From: Betaproteobacteria bacterium Ga0077523 | Lineage (GTDB): Bacteria > Pseudomonadota > Gammaproteobacteria > Burkholderiales > Ga0077523 | Assembly (NCBI GenBank): GCA_001464695.1 | Contig: LNDQ01000112.1 | Coordinates: forward strand, 166,835 to 230,834 | Length of the DNA: 64,000 bases | Direction: 5' to 3' | In this document: positions 28,318 through 38,810 of the stretch, piece by piece | How the letters are laid out: each line of letters begins with the position of its first letter | How positions within the stretch are numbered: the first letter of the stretch is position 1 | Translations under genes and position numbers: made by a program | Notes under the pieces: generated by a model | Told to the model about the DNA's origin: nothing | Databases searched by the model: none | The model's input: only the letters and a program-made list of their open reading frames with translations

Positions 28318-30206
28318 CGATGCAGGTGCGCGAGAAATCCATCGAACATGAGCAGGGTCCAGATGGGCGCACTGTAATCCCGCCGACCCGACTGGTGATG
28401 GTCGACGAGCTCTTCCAGGTAGCGGCGCTCGAACCAGCCGGTACCTTCCAGGCGAGGGCCAAGAAGGGATTCGCGCACGCGATTCGCCAGCGGGCCGCGA
28501 AACCACCGCGCCAGGGGCACGGCAAAGCCCATCTTGGGGCGGTACAGAATCTCGCGCGACAAGTGCGGTTCCATGGCCCGCTTGAAGAGCCACTTGCCCT
28601 GACCCTCGTGCAGCTTGAGCGACGAGGGCAGGGTCGCGAGCCATTCCACCAGGGGGTGGTCCATCAGCGGCTCGCGCACTTCCAGTGCGTGCGCCATGCT
28701 GGCACGGTCGACCTTCGTGTTGATGTCGCCTACAAGATAGGTCTTCAGGTCGAGGTACTGGATCAAGGCCAGCGCATCGTCGGTGCCGGCGGCGCGCGCG
28801 TGGCGGCGGAATACTTCCACCGCGTTGTAGCCCCCGAGTTCACGCTGGAATGACGGCGAGAACAGGCGTTGCCTCATGGGATCGCGCAGGATCGACATGC
28901 TGTGGAAATAAGCTTCCACGCTGTCCCGAGCCAGGGACTCGAAGGTGCTCTTGGCGCGGAACACTCGCGGAGCCCAGTCCGCCTTTGGATAGAGGCAACC
29001 CAAGGTCCCGAATATCGAGCGCCGCAGGCCGAGGGGCAGCAAGGCGCGCACCTTTTCTTCGTTCGCATGCAGGCGATAGCGTCGGTACCCACCGAAGCTC
29101 TCATCACCGCCATCCCCCGACAGGGCTACCGTCACGTGACGGCGCGCCAGTTCGCAAACGCGGTAGGTCGGCAGGGAGGAACTGTCGGCGTAAGGTTCGT
29201 CGTAGGTGGCGACCAACCGGTCGATGAGGTCGAAGTCGTCGCTCTCGACCCGATCGACGTGATGCTCGGTGCGATACCGCTCCGCCACCTCGCGCGCGTA
29301 GGCTGATTCGTCGAAGGCCGGGTCAGCGAACGCGATCGAGCACGTCGTGACGGGCGCTGTCGACTCCATGGACATCGCCGCGACCACGGCCGACGAATCG
29401 ACGCCGCCGGAAAGGAATGCGCCCAGAGGCACCTCTGAAATCATGCGCAGCCGCACCGATTCGCGCAGGCGGCGCAGCAGTTCCTCCGACGCTTCCTCGT
29501 GCGATACGCGCGCGTCGAGACTGAAGCGGACGTCCCAGTAGGCGCGCGACTCGCCGAGCGCCTGGCCACGGCGCACCGACAGCACATGCGCTGGGGGCAG
29601 CTTGCGGCAGCTCTTGAAGATGGTGCGCGGTTCGGGCACGTAGCCCAGCGCGAAGTACTCTTCGATGGCGAGTGGATCGAGGTCGCGCCGCGGCAGTCCC
29701 GTGGACAGTAGCGACTTCAGTTCCGACCCGAACAGCAGCAAGCCATCCTGCGTTTCTGCATAGAAGAACGGCTTCACGCCCAGACGGTCGCGTGCGAGAA
29801 ACAGGGTTTCGCGATTCCGGTCCCACAGGGCAAAGGCAAACATGCCGCGGAACCGATCCACACAGGCCTCGCCCCAGGCTTCCCACGCGTGCACGATGAC
29901 TTCCGTGTCGCTGCGGGTGCGGAACGTGTGGCCCAGCGCGGTCAGTTCCGGGATCAGCTCCTGGAAGTTGTAGATCTCGCCGTTGAAGACCACGACGACG
30001 GAGTGGTCCTCGTTGAACAGCGGTTGCTGCCCGCTTGCCACGTCGATGATGGCAAGGCGCCGGTGTCCGAGTCCGACGCCGGGTTCCAGGTGCAGGCCAC
30101 CGCCATCCGGGCCGCGGTGATGCTGACTTTCGTTCATGCGGTCGAGCAGCGAGCGATCGATGTCTCTCGTGCCGCGTAGATCGAAGATGCCGACGATGCC
30201 GCACAT
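28314..30206 (-). CDS. XrtA/PEP-CTERM system amidotransferase (asparagine synthase-like)
   Basis: MCGIVGIFDLRGTRD...HHRGPDGGG; GAFLSGGVDSSAVVAAMS; ATGA overlap with the next gene. Confidence 0.88.
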   Translation of the reverse strand: MCGIVGIFDLRGTRDIDRSLLDRMNESQHHRGPDGGGLHLEPGVGLGHRRLAIIDVASGQQPLFNEDHSVVVVFNGEIYNFQELIPELTALGHTFRTRSDTEVIVHAWEAWGEACVDRFRGMFAFALWDRNRETLFLARDRLGVKPFFYAETQDGLLLFGSELKSLLSTGLPRRDLDPLAIEEYFALGYVPEPRTIFKSCRKLPPAHVLSVRRGQALGESRAYWDVRFSLDARVSHEEASEELLRRLRESVRLRMISEVPLGAFLSGGVDSSAVVAAMSMESTAPVTTCSIAFADPAFDESAYAREVAERYRTEHHVDRVESDDFDLIDRLVATYDEPYADSSSLPTYRVCELARRHVTVALSGDGGDESFGGYRRYRLHANEEKVRALLPLGLRRSIFGTLGCLYPKADWAPRVFRAKSTFESLARDSVEAYFHSMSILRDPMRQRLFSPSFQRELGGYNAVEVFRRHARAAGTDDALALIQYLDLKTYLVGDINTKVDRASMAHALEVREPLMDHPLVEWLATLPSSLKLHEGQGKWLFKRAMEPHLSREILYRPKMGFAVPLARWFRGPLANRVRESLLGPRLEGTGWFERRYLEELVDHHQSGRRDYSAPIWTLLMFDGFLAHLHR

Positions 30207-30219
30207 GATGCTTGGGTTC

Positions 30220-31449
30220 CTAGCGAATGCTGCGAACGGAATGGTGGTGCCAGGTCGTGGCCGATACGCCGTAGCCACGGGCGGCGAGTTGGCTTTCGTA
30301 GAGCTGTGAGTAGGCGTCCACCATCACTGGCAGGCTGAAGCGGGCCAGGGCTTCCTTGCGGGCGTTGCGCGCCTGCTCCCGTCGCACGTCGGGCTGTCGA
30401 AGGTAGTCGACGATGGAATGCGCCAGTGCGCCGCTATCGGCGCGGGGCACGAGCGTCCCCGTGTGCCCGTCGGTCACCAGTTCCGGATTGCCACCGACCT
30501 CGGTCGCGAGCACGGGGATCCCGGAGGCCATCGCCTCGAGTATCGTGTTCGAGATGCCTTCGGACAGCGACGGCAGCACGAACAGGTCGAGGCTGCGCAG
30601 GACTTCCGGCACATTGTTCAGAGCGCCGGGCAGCCAAGCCTGTTGGCTCAGCCCGTGGCTCTCGAGGGTCCGCAGCGCCTCGGCCCGCAACGGACCTTCG
30701 CCGACCATGACGAGCCGCAGCCGTTGCGCTATCTCAGGCGCCATCTCGGTTGCCGTGATGAACGCGCGTACGAGGTTCAGGGGGTCCTTGACGGGGTCCA
30801 TCCTTCCGACGGTCCCGACGACGAGATCATCCTCGCCGGCAAAGCCGAGAGGGGTCACCCGTTCGGGCTTTGCGTCCACCGGGTGGAAGCGCTCCGTGTC
30901 GACCCCGTTACAGATATGCGTGACACGCCTGCCCGGAATGCCGATGCGCTCGATGAGGTAGCGCTCGAGATCGTGCGACACGGCCACGTAGTGATGAACC
31001 GCGGGCCGCAAGGCGCGGCGCACCGCCAGGTACTTCCAGTTGTTGCCATCGGGGTCGTCGGCGTTGCGCCCGTGTTCGCTATGGATGCGAACCGGTACGG
31101 CGGCCAGCGCTGCGGCGGGCTGATGCTCCAGGGCAGCGATGTTGCGCGTGTGTACGACCGCAGGCCGTAGCTGTCGCAACAGGCGCAGCATGCGCGCGTG
31201 GGTGACCGGGCTGTTGCCGGGAGGCTTGCGCAAGGCGTGCAGTTCGACATCCGGACGGGTGATGCGCTTGCTGAAGTCCGTGTAGTCGGTCAGGCAGATC
31301 ACGGCATGCCGAAAGCGGTCTTCCGGCATGCGGTTCAGCAGGTTGACCAGGCCGTTCTCCAATCCGCCCCAGTCGAGGCGGAAGATGACGTGCGCGATCA
31401 GCGGCCGCGGATCGTGGCCGGCAGGGCGGTGCTGGCCGAAGGCCGACAT
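30220..31449 (-). CDS. sugar transferase, PEP-CTERM/EpsH1 system-associated (GT4)
   Basis: PLIAHVIFRLDWGGLENGLVNLLNRMPEDRFRHAVICLTDYTDFSKRI...NGVDTERFHP. Confidence 0.88.
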   Translation of the reverse strand: MSAFGQHRPAGHDPRPLIAHVIFRLDWGGLENGLVNLLNRMPEDRFRHAVICLTDYTDFSKRITRPDVELHALRKPPGNSPVTHARMLRLLRQLRPAVVHTRNIAALEHQPAAALAAVPVRIHSEHGRNADDPDGNNWKYLAVRRALRPAVHHYVAVSHDLERYLIERIGIPGRRVTHICNGVDTERFHPVDAKPERVTPLGFAGEDDLVVGTVGRMDPVKDPLNLVRAFITATEMAPEIAQRLRLVMVGEGPLRAEALRTLESHGLSQQAWLPGALNNVPEVLRSLDLFVLPSLSEGISNTILEAMASGIPVLATEVGGNPELVTDGHTGTLVPRADSGALAHSIVDYLRQPDVRREQARNARKEALARFSLPVMVDAYSQLYESQLAARGYGVSATTWHHHSVRSIR

Positions 31450-33032
31450 CAGCGCGCCACCGGGTCCGCGACCCCCACGGTGCCGAGCGTGGGGCGCAGT
31501 TGCTGGGCGATGTCCTGCAGGCGAGCTCGAGCCGCGGCCACGTCTTCGCCGTCGATCGGGGTGATCAGGGCGACACCGGTGCTGTCGGTACCCCGACCCG
31601 ACAAGCGGGCGCGCATCAGCGCGATCTTGGCATCGACGAACCCGCTCGCTTCCATGCCGCCGATCAGCGACCACTGCCAGGAAAGCACGTGTACACCGCG
31701 CGCACCGATCTCGCGCTCGACCACCTGGAAGTCTGGCGCAATGGCGCCGATCACCCTATCGCGTCGCACCAGAACGCGCCATTCGGAATCGAAGTCCACC
31801 ATGGTGGAGCCGTCGAAGGTGGTGAGCTTCGTCCCGCCGGAATCCGAGGCGTACCGCGCAACGTGGACGTCCACTGTGCCTTGGTCTCGACGATACTGAG
31901 CGGATGCTCGTGCCGTCGGATTCTCGAAAGGCGGGCGCCATGAGAGCTGCGGGTCACCTGTGTGCGTCCACATGCCGAGTGCGGGTGCCAGTTCGACCTG
32001 GTAGGTGCCACGCGATGCTGCGTCAGCAGCGTCGATCGCAAACGCTGCCAGCGGCGCCACGGCCGAAAGTGTGGCCGTCGCAGCTGCAGCCAACCATACC
32101 GGGCGCATGGTGGCGTGGGCTCGCGTAGCGGACGACACCGGCCCGGCGATCTCCGGACGGCCGTCGCTCATGAACCGCACACCGAAGTAGAACAGGGCCG
32201 TCATTACGATCCCGAAGAACACCCATCCGTAAATCAGGTGGTCCACACCCACCGCGATCGTGTTGTTGCTGTAGTGTCCCAGCAGGACAATCATGTAGGC
32301 ACGCAGCCAATTGGCCACGATGGGCACGATCACGGCCAGCACGACGAACACCCAGCGCCGCCGGTTCGACCGGAAATTGAGGTAGGCAAACAGGCTGCCT
32401 GCAAACAGGGAGACGATCAGGTATCGCACCCCGCTGCACTCCTGAACCACCGACCATTCGCCGGAAGGAATCACGAAATTGTTGCCCTCGCGGAACACCG
32501 GAACGCCGGTCATGCGCAGTGCGGTGACCGTGAAATCGGCGGTGAGGTCGATCAGTTGCGGAATGAACACCTCGCCGAAGGGCCACGCGAACAGCAGGAA
32601 GGCCAGCGGGAACGCAGCGCGGCGCGCGAAATCCCGGCCGAGAACGGTGATCAGTGTCACAGGCACTGCGGCGACCAGCGCGAGGTCGCGGAAGCTCTTG
32701 ATGTTCGACGCGTACCCGAGGAACCAGAGCATGCCGAGGAGAGCAAGCAGCGCCAATCCGGGCCACCACGGCCGCCAATCCACCCCGGCGAACTTGGCCC
32801 GTTCCCGCCAGAGCAGCCACGCGCTCACCGGCACCACGAGAAATCCATGGTTGTACGAAACCGAATTGTTCCAGGTGTCGATGACCCCCAGCGCAGTCGG
32901 CCAGTGCACCAGCAGCAGGGCCAGGACCGCGATCACGGCCACCAGCCAGAGTTGGCGCGCGGACCCCGAGCCGATGCGGGGCGAGGCGTTGGGGGTGAGT
33001 TCGGGCGGATTCATGCGCGAGTGATCCGGCAT
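31449..33032 (-). CDS. xrtA: exosortase A fused to EpsI domain
   Basis: WSVVQECSGVRYLIVSLFAGSLFAYL, VANWLRAYMIVLLGHYSNN, DHLIYGWVFF; C-terminal EpsI-like soluble domain. Confidence 0.93.
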   Translation of the reverse strand: MPDHSRMNPPELTPNASPRIGSGSARQLWLVAVIAVLALLLVHWPTALGVIDTWNNSVSYNHGFLVVPVSAWLLWRERAKFAGVDWRPWWPGLALLALLGMLWFLGYASNIKSFRDLALVAAVPVTLITVLGRDFARRAAFPLAFLLFAWPFGEVFIPQLIDLTADFTVTALRMTGVPVFREGNNFVIPSGEWSVVQECSGVRYLIVSLFAGSLFAYLNFRSNRRRWVFVVLAVIVPIVANWLRAYMIVLLGHYSNNTIAVGVDHLIYGWVFFGIVMTALFYFGVRFMSDGRPEIAGPVSSATRAHATMRPVWLAAAATATLSAVAPLAAFAIDAADAASRGTYQVELAPALGMWTHTGDPQLSWRPPFENPTARASAQYRRDQGTVDVHVARYASDSGGTKLTTFDGSTMVDFDSEWRVLVRRDRVIGAIAPDFQVVEREIGARGVHVLSWQWSLIGGMEASGFVDAKIALMRARLSGRGTDSTGVALITPIDGEDVAAARARLQDIAQQLRPTLGTVGVADPVAR

Positions 33033-33038
33033 TCGCCG

Positions 33039-34355
33039 TTACCAGCAAAGACCTTCGTACTGGCCGGGAATCGAGCCACGTTCCGGCAGGCTTGCGAGGT
33101 CGAGCACCTTCTGATGCGGCTTGAGGTGCTGCCGCAGGGCCTCCACCACGCGCCGGTCCTGCATCCCGACGATGACGATCTCGGCGTGGCCGATCACCTC
33201 GGCCACGTCCGGTCGCAGCAACTGGCCGATGTGGGGCAGGTGCTGTTCGATGAAGCGGCGGTTTGCACCCAGCAGGCTCGACAGGTGCACCTCCGGGTCG
33301 TAGACGAGCAGGTTGAGGCCCTTGCCGATCAGGTGCTCGGCCATGGTCACCAGCGGGCTCTCGCGCAGATCGTCGGTGCCTGGCTTGAACGACAGCCCCA
33401 GCATGCCGACGCGTCGCGCGCCCGAGCCCAGAACCTTGGACAGGGCAAGATCGATGTGCGCGCGATTGGACTGCAGGATGCTGCCCAGCATCGGCAGTTC
33501 CACGTCACGGGTCTTGGCGAGATACATTGTTGCCCGCAGGTCCTTCGGCAGGCACGAGCCGCCGAACGCGAAGCCCGGCTTGAGGTAGGCGCGCGAGATG
33601 TTGAGCTGCGTGTCCTGGCAGACGAGATCCATCACCGCGAACGGGTCCACGCCGAGCGCTTCACACAGCCGTGCCGTCTCGTTGGCGAAGGTGATCTTCA
33701 GCGCGTGGAAGTTGTTGCAGCAGTACTTCACGGTCTCCGCGGCACGAATGGTGGTCACGCGAAACTCGCAGGGCAGATGTCCGAACAGGGCGCGCAGCGC
33801 GGCGACCGCGGGCTCACCGCGTGAACCGACGATGGTGAACGGCGGCTTGTCGTAGTCGCGGATGGAGCTGCCTTCGCGCAGGAACTCGGGTTGGAAGCAG
33901 ACGTGAAAGTCGACGCCTTCCTTCTTGCCCGATTCACGTTCGAGCAACGGCAGCAGCATTTCCTCGACCGTTCCAGGGACCACCGTGGAGCGGAACACGA
34001 AGACGTGACCATTCGGTTTGGTGCGCAGCGCCGCCCCCATCTCCTGGGCGACGCGCAGCAACGCGCCTTGATCCTGGCTGCCGTTCGGGGCAGACGGTGT
34101 GCCTACGCAGATGAGCGACACGCCGGTGGCACCCAGTGCCTCGGCGACGTTCTGCGATACGGTGACCTTGCCGCTCGCCACCACCGCCGCCATGAGATCG
34201 ACCATTCCCTCTTCCACCACCGGGGTCTTGCCGGCGGCGATGAGGTCCAGCTTGGCCCGGTCGATGTCCACCCCGACCACTTGATGGCCGTCTCGAGCCA
34301 GGCAGGCGAGCGATACGGCGCCTACGTAGCCGAGACCGAAGATGCTGATGTTCAA
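33039..34355 (-). CDS. nucleotide-sugar dehydrogenase (GDP-mannose 6-dehydrogenase/AlgD-like)
   Basis: NISIFGLGYVGAVSLACLARDGHQVVGVDID; AAETVKYCCNNFHALKITFANE; GFAFGGSCLPKDLRA; apparent TTG start overlapping the upstream TGA. Confidence 0.88.
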   Translation of the reverse strand: MNISIFGLGYVGAVSLACLARDGHQVVGVDIDRAKLDLIAAGKTPVVEEGMVDLMAAVVASGKVTVSQNVAEALGATGVSLICVGTPSAPNGSQDQGALLRVAQEMGAALRTKPNGHVFVFRSTVVPGTVEEMLLPLLERESGKKEGVDFHVCFQPEFLREGSSIRDYDKPPFTIVGSRGEPAVAALRALFGHLPCEFRVTTIRAAETVKYCCNNFHALKITFANETARLCEALGVDPFAVMDLVCQDTQLNISRAYLKPGFAFGGSCLPKDLRATMYLAKTRDVELPMLGSILQSNRAHIDLALSKVLGSGARRVGMLGLSFKPGTDDLRESPLVTMAEHLIGKGLNLLVYDPEVHLSSLLGANRRFIEQHLPHIGQLLRPDVAEVIGHAEIVIVGMQDRRVVEALRQHLKPHQKVLDLASLPERGSIPGQYEGLCW

Positions 34356-35581
34356 GTTTGCAATGCCCCTGCGTTGGAATTGTCGGTAGTGGCGCGAGAT
34401 GAACCCATGCAGCGTTCGATGATGCGGTCGAGCCGGCGCATGGACTGGTCCCAGGCGTGATGCGAGAGAATGCGTTCGCGACCTGCCGTGGCGAGCCGGC
34501 GCCGCTCGTCCCGGTCGTCCATGAGCCGTGAGATAGCGCGAACGTAGTCGTCGGACGTGTCGCAGACCAGGAAATGATGCTGATCCTGTGCATCCACGCC
34601 GCCGGCCGCGACGCGGCTGGTGACCACCGGCACGCCCATGGCCATGCCTTCGAGAATCTTGTTCTGGGTGCCGCGCGCGATGTTGAGCGGCGCGATCATG
34701 CAGGCCGATCGTTGCACGTACGGCCGCACATCCGGTACCGACCCGGTCACGGTGACCCCCGGCAACTCGCCCAGCTTGCGTACCGCGGGCGACGGATCGG
34801 CGCCGACGATGAGGAGCTTGGTGCCCGGGCGGTGCGCCTGCAGCAGCGGCAACGTGGTGCGGCAGAAGTCGAACATGCACTCCTGGTTCGGGTAGTAGTC
34901 CATGCGTCCGACGAAGCAGATCGTGTCGGCGTCATAGGGCGCATCGGACGGGGCGAAGTACTGGTGATCGACGCCGTTCGGAAACCAGTCCGACGCCACG
35001 CCGGTACCGTAGCTCTCCAGCGTCTCCCACTCGGCCCGTGTGGTGGCCGTGCACAGATCGAACTTGCGCGCGAGGCGCTTCTCGGCACGCTCCATCTTCC
35101 AGCCTTCCAGCCGGTAACCGAGCGACAGCGGAAACGGTTTGGCATCGGCGTACTCGAACCACTTCTGCGAATCCATGTCGCCGAAGTCGAGGATCTTGGG
35201 TATGTCGCGTACGTCCTCGACGTACTGGGCCACCGAAGAGCAATGCACGAAGATGAGGTCGAAGCGCTCGGCCGCGAGCAGGCCGCGCACGCGTGCCGCC
35301 AGATCCGGCGAATAGAAGAACCCCATGGACGAAGGTTCGAGCGACGGCAGCCGTACCACCATGCGCAGCGCCTGGACGTCGTTGCGCACCTGGCCGATCT
35401 CGAAGCGCTTGCAGTAGGGCGCGATGCCCTGCGCATCGGCCGCTTCGGCAGCCGAGCGGGCGAGGGAAGCCACGGTCACCTCATGCTGGGCGTTCAGGTG
35501 CCGGATCATGTTGAACGGGCGAATCTTGCCGCCGCGCTTGGGCGGGTAGGGAAAGCGGTGGCAGACGTAGAGGATCTTCAT
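34352..35581 (-). CDS. sugar transferase, PEP-CTERM/EpsH1 system-associated (stp1-type GT4)
   Basis: MKILYVCHRFPYPPKRGGKIRPFNMIRHLNAQHEVTVASLAR...; FVGRMDYYPNQECMFDFCR. Confidence 0.88.
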   Translation of the reverse strand: MKILYVCHRFPYPPKRGGKIRPFNMIRHLNAQHEVTVASLARSAAEAADAQGIAPYCKRFEIGQVRNDVQALRMVVRLPSLEPSSMGFFYSPDLAARVRGLLAAERFDLIFVHCSSVAQYVEDVRDIPKILDFGDMDSQKWFEYADAKPFPLSLGYRLEGWKMERAEKRLARKFDLCTATTRAEWETLESYGTGVASDWFPNGVDHQYFAPSDAPYDADTICFVGRMDYYPNQECMFDFCRTTLPLLQAHRPGTKLLIVGADPSPAVRKLGELPGVTVTGSVPDVRPYVQRSACMIAPLNIARGTQNKILEGMAMGVPVVTSRVAAGGVDAQDQHHFLVCDTSDDYVRAISRLMDDRDERRRLATAGRERILSHHAWDQSMRRLDRIIERCMGSSRATTDNSNAGALQT

Positions 35582-37503
35582 GCCGCGACCGCCGCGAGCT
35601 CGTCGGTGACGTCGACCGGTGTCTGTCCGTCGAGAAAGATGCGGCTCCAGATCTCGAGGTTCATGAGCGCCAGCAACTGGTCGGTCCCGTCGATGCGATT
35701 CGCATCGTGGTCCGCCATCAGTCTCCCGATCACGCCATGGTCGAAGAGACCGCGGCGGTGCACGCTCTGAGGCGAGAGCAGTTCGCGCATCACCTTGGCG
35801 AGGTCGCGCTTCAGCCATGCGCCCATGGGTGTGCCGAAGCCGCGCTTCTTCCGGTGCAGGATGTCGTCCGGTAGCGTGTCGGCGAGCGCCGCCTTCAGCA
35901 CGTGTTTCAACTGACCGCCCTTCAGCTTGAGGCTCTCGGGGATGCGGGCCGCGAGTTCGACCAGTTCGTGATCGAGCAGCGGTACGCGGCATTCGAGCGA
36001 CACGGCCATGCTCATCTTGTCGGTCAGCATCAGCAGGTCGTCGGGCAGCTGCGTTTCGGCGTCGACACTCAACATGCGGTTGAGTCCGTCGCTGCTGGTG
36101 GCCGTCGCGAAGGCGGCGTCGATCGCGTCCCATGCATCCTGGCGACCGTTCTTCAGCAACTCTCCCCGGACTTCAGGCGAGAACACCTGCACGTATGCGT
36201 GATAGCGTTGCTCGAATGTCTGCTCGGCGGACGCCAGGAACGCCTTCCCGAGACGCAGCATGTTGAGGAGCGGCGAGTGGCGGTCGCTGGGTAGTCGGCG
36301 GGCTCCGGCCACCATGGCGCTGCGCAACCAGTGCGGCAGCTTCTCGAAATAGTTCTGGTAGTGGTTGCCGAGGTACCGGCGGTAGCCGCCGAAGAGCTCG
36401 TCGCCCCCCACGCCGGACAGGATCACCGTGACGTCACGTCGGGCGAATTCCGAGACGAGATAGGTGGTCACGAACGCCGTGTCGGCGATCGGCTCGTCGA
36501 GATGCCATATGAGCCGTGGCAGCAGGGACACCACGTCCGGCTTGACCACGATCTCGCGGTGCTCGGTCTTGAACAGCTCGCTTACGCGACGCGCGTAGGG
36601 CAGTTCGTTGTAGAGATTCTCGGCGGTTCCGCCTTCGAAGCCGATGGAGTAGGTCTTGATCGGCCGTTCGCTGTGCGCAGCCATGAACGCGACGACGGCG
36701 CTCGAATCGATTCCGCCCGACAGGAAGGCGCCGATGGGAACGTCGCTCACCATCTGCATGCGCACCGACTCTTCCAGTTGTGCGCGCACGGCGTCGGTCC
36801 ATTGGGCGGCGCTCATCGAACTGTCGATCTGCGGCGAGAGTTGCCAGTAGCGCCGCTGCTCCACTCCCGACTCGGTCACCACCAGCAGTGTGGCCGGCGG
36901 CAGCTTGGTGACACCGCGAAACAACGATTGGGGTGCGGGCACGTAGCCCAGGCGAAGATAAGAGTCGAGGGCGGCGAGGTCCAGTTCTGCCCGTACGCCG
37001 GGGATGGCGAGCAGGGCCTTCGCTTCGCTCGCGAAGGCGATGCGCTGCTGGTCGCGCATCACATAGATGGGCTTGATGCCGAGGCGGTCGCGTCCGATCA
37101 ACAGGCGCCGCCGGCGCGCATCCCAGAGCGCGAATCCGAACATCCCGTTGAGGCGCTGGACGAAGGCGTCGCCGTACTCGGCGTAGAGATACAGCAGTAC
37201 CTCGCAATCCGAACCGGTCTTGAAGCGGTAGCCCTGGTCCTGCAGCTCGGCGCGCAGCTCGCGGAAGTTGTAGATCTCGCCGTTGCAGACGACCCACAGC
37301 ATGCCGTCTTCGCTGGACAGCGGTTGGTGGCCACCGGCGAGGTCGATGATGGAAAGGCGCCGCATGCCGATGCCGCACGGGCCGTCCAGATGCTGGCCCT
37401 CGTCGTCCGGCCCGCGATGGGTGGTGATGCGGCCCATGGCCGTCAGCAATGCGGATTCGACCGGGCGGCCGTCGAAGCGATAGATGCCGTGGATGCCGCA
37501 CAT
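35578..37503 (-). CDS. asnB: asparagine synthase (glutamine-hydrolyzing), exosortase locus
   Basis: MCGIHGIYRFDGRPVE...THRGPDDEGQH; GAFLSGGIDSSAVVAFMA. Confidence 0.9.
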   Translation of the reverse strand: MCGIHGIYRFDGRPVESALLTAMGRITTHRGPDDEGQHLDGPCGIGMRRLSIIDLAGGHQPLSSEDGMLWVVCNGEIYNFRELRAELQDQGYRFKTGSDCEVLLYLYAEYGDAFVQRLNGMFGFALWDARRRRLLIGRDRLGIKPIYVMRDQQRIAFASEAKALLAIPGVRAELDLAALDSYLRLGYVPAPQSLFRGVTKLPPATLLVVTESGVEQRRYWQLSPQIDSSMSAAQWTDAVRAQLEESVRMQMVSDVPIGAFLSGGIDSSAVVAFMAAHSERPIKTYSIGFEGGTAENLYNELPYARRVSELFKTEHREIVVKPDVVSLLPRLIWHLDEPIADTAFVTTYLVSEFARRDVTVILSGVGGDELFGGYRRYLGNHYQNYFEKLPHWLRSAMVAGARRLPSDRHSPLLNMLRLGKAFLASAEQTFEQRYHAYVQVFSPEVRGELLKNGRQDAWDAIDAAFATATSSDGLNRMLSVDAETQLPDDLLMLTDKMSMAVSLECRVPLLDHELVELAARIPESLKLKGGQLKHVLKAALADTLPDDILHRKKRGFGTPMGAWLKRDLAKVMRELLSPQSVHRRGLFDHGVIGRLMADHDANRIDGTDQLLALMNLEIWSRIFLDGQTPVDVTDELAAVAA

Positions 37504-37509
37504 GGCGCG

Positions 37510-38736
37510 TCAGGCCCTTGCCACGACGCCGGCAGGCGCCGCCAACCGGCTGTAGACCGGTTCATAGTTCGCTACGCTCCGCGCCCAGGTGCGCTCGCTT
37601 TCGACGAAGCGGCGCCCCTGCTCGCGGATGCGGTCCCACTCCTGGCGCTGCCCGAGCACGCGCTCGATGGTCGAAGCCAGGGCGGCGACATCGCCGGCGG
37701 GGAACAGGTATCCGGTCTGTCCGTCGCGGATCAATTCACGGTGCCCGCCTACGTCCGAGGCGATCAGCACACGTCCCTGCGCCATCGCCTCGAGCGGCTT
37801 CAGGGGCGTCACCAGCTCGGTGAGGCGGATGGGCTTGCGCGGATAGACGAGGAGGTCGACCAGATCGTAGTACTGCTGCACCTCGCGCTGCGGGACGCGC
37901 CCGGTGAACACGACCCGATCGGTCAGATTGAGCTCCTGCGTCAGGGTTTCGAGGTTCGCCTGCTGCGGCCCGCCGCCGAGCAGCAGCAGCTTGAGATCCG
38001 GGTGGCGCGGGGCCAGCGTGCCCAGGGCTTCGATCAAGTGGTCCAGTCCTTCGTAGCCATAGAACGATCCGGCGAATCCGAGGACGGTCGCACCCTGCAG
38101 GCCGAGGCGTGCGCGCAATTCCGGATCCGGGGTGGATCCGAAGCGAAAGGCGTTGGTGTCCACTGCGTTCGGGATGACCGTGACGCGCTCGCCTGGGATG
38201 CCACGCGAAGTGATCTCCCGGCGCAGACCCTCGCAGATCGTGGTGACGTGGTTCGCATGGCGCAGCGCGAAGGTCTCGAGCGCACGCGAAATCCGGTAAC
38301 GCAGGCTCCCTTCCGTCGTCGTGCCGTGATCCACAGCCCCGTCCTCCCAGAGCGCGCGCACTTCGTAGACGACCGGCACGCCGCGGCGGCGGCCGGCGTA
38401 GATCGCCGGCAACGCGTTGAGGACCGGCGAGTGAGCGTGCACGACATCGGGACGGTGCCGATCGATCAATCCGAGAAGCCGCCGCGTGGTCGCGATCATC
38501 TCGTCGAAGTAGGCGCCGCCGGGAAGGCGCGACAACCATCCAGAGGTGAACGGTGTGCGTTCGAACGTCCAGCCGTCGGCCTCGTCCTGGGCGACACCGG
38601 TCGGCCCCTGCCGAGGTGTCGTGACATGGATGGTCTGCCATCCACGGCTGCGCTGTTCGCGCAGGATGGCCACCGTCCGGAACGCATAACCGCTGTGCAG
38701 CGGCAGCGAATGATCGAGTACGTGCAGGATGAGCAT
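37510..38736 (-). CDS. glycosyltransferase, exosortase A system-associated (GT4)
   Basis: MLILHVLDHSLPLHSGYAFRTVAILREQRSRGWQTIHVTTPRQGP... Confidence 0.9.
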   Translation of the reverse strand: MLILHVLDHSLPLHSGYAFRTVAILREQRSRGWQTIHVTTPRQGPTGVAQDEADGWTFERTPFTSGWLSRLPGGAYFDEMIATTRRLLGLIDRHRPDVVHAHSPVLNALPAIYAGRRRGVPVVYEVRALWEDGAVDHGTTTEGSLRYRISRALETFALRHANHVTTICEGLRREITSRGIPGERVTVIPNAVDTNAFRFGSTPDPELRARLGLQGATVLGFAGSFYGYEGLDHLIEALGTLAPRHPDLKLLLLGGGPQQANLETLTQELNLTDRVVFTGRVPQREVQQYYDLVDLLVYPRKPIRLTELVTPLKPLEAMAQGRVLIASDVGGHRELIRDGQTGYLFPAGDVAALASTIERVLGQRQEWDRIREQGRRFVESERTWARSVANYEPVYSRLAAPAGVVARA

Positions 38737-38810
38737 GGACGGGCGCGAGCGATCTCAGGCCCGGACGGCGGTGCCGGAAGCGTGCGGCGGTACCTGCATG
38801 CCAGCGGCCG

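Noticed and set aside
31962-33824. 620-aa plus-strand ORF
   Set aside because: Antisense to the exosortase and AlgD-like genes; compositionally biased, no recognisable motif.
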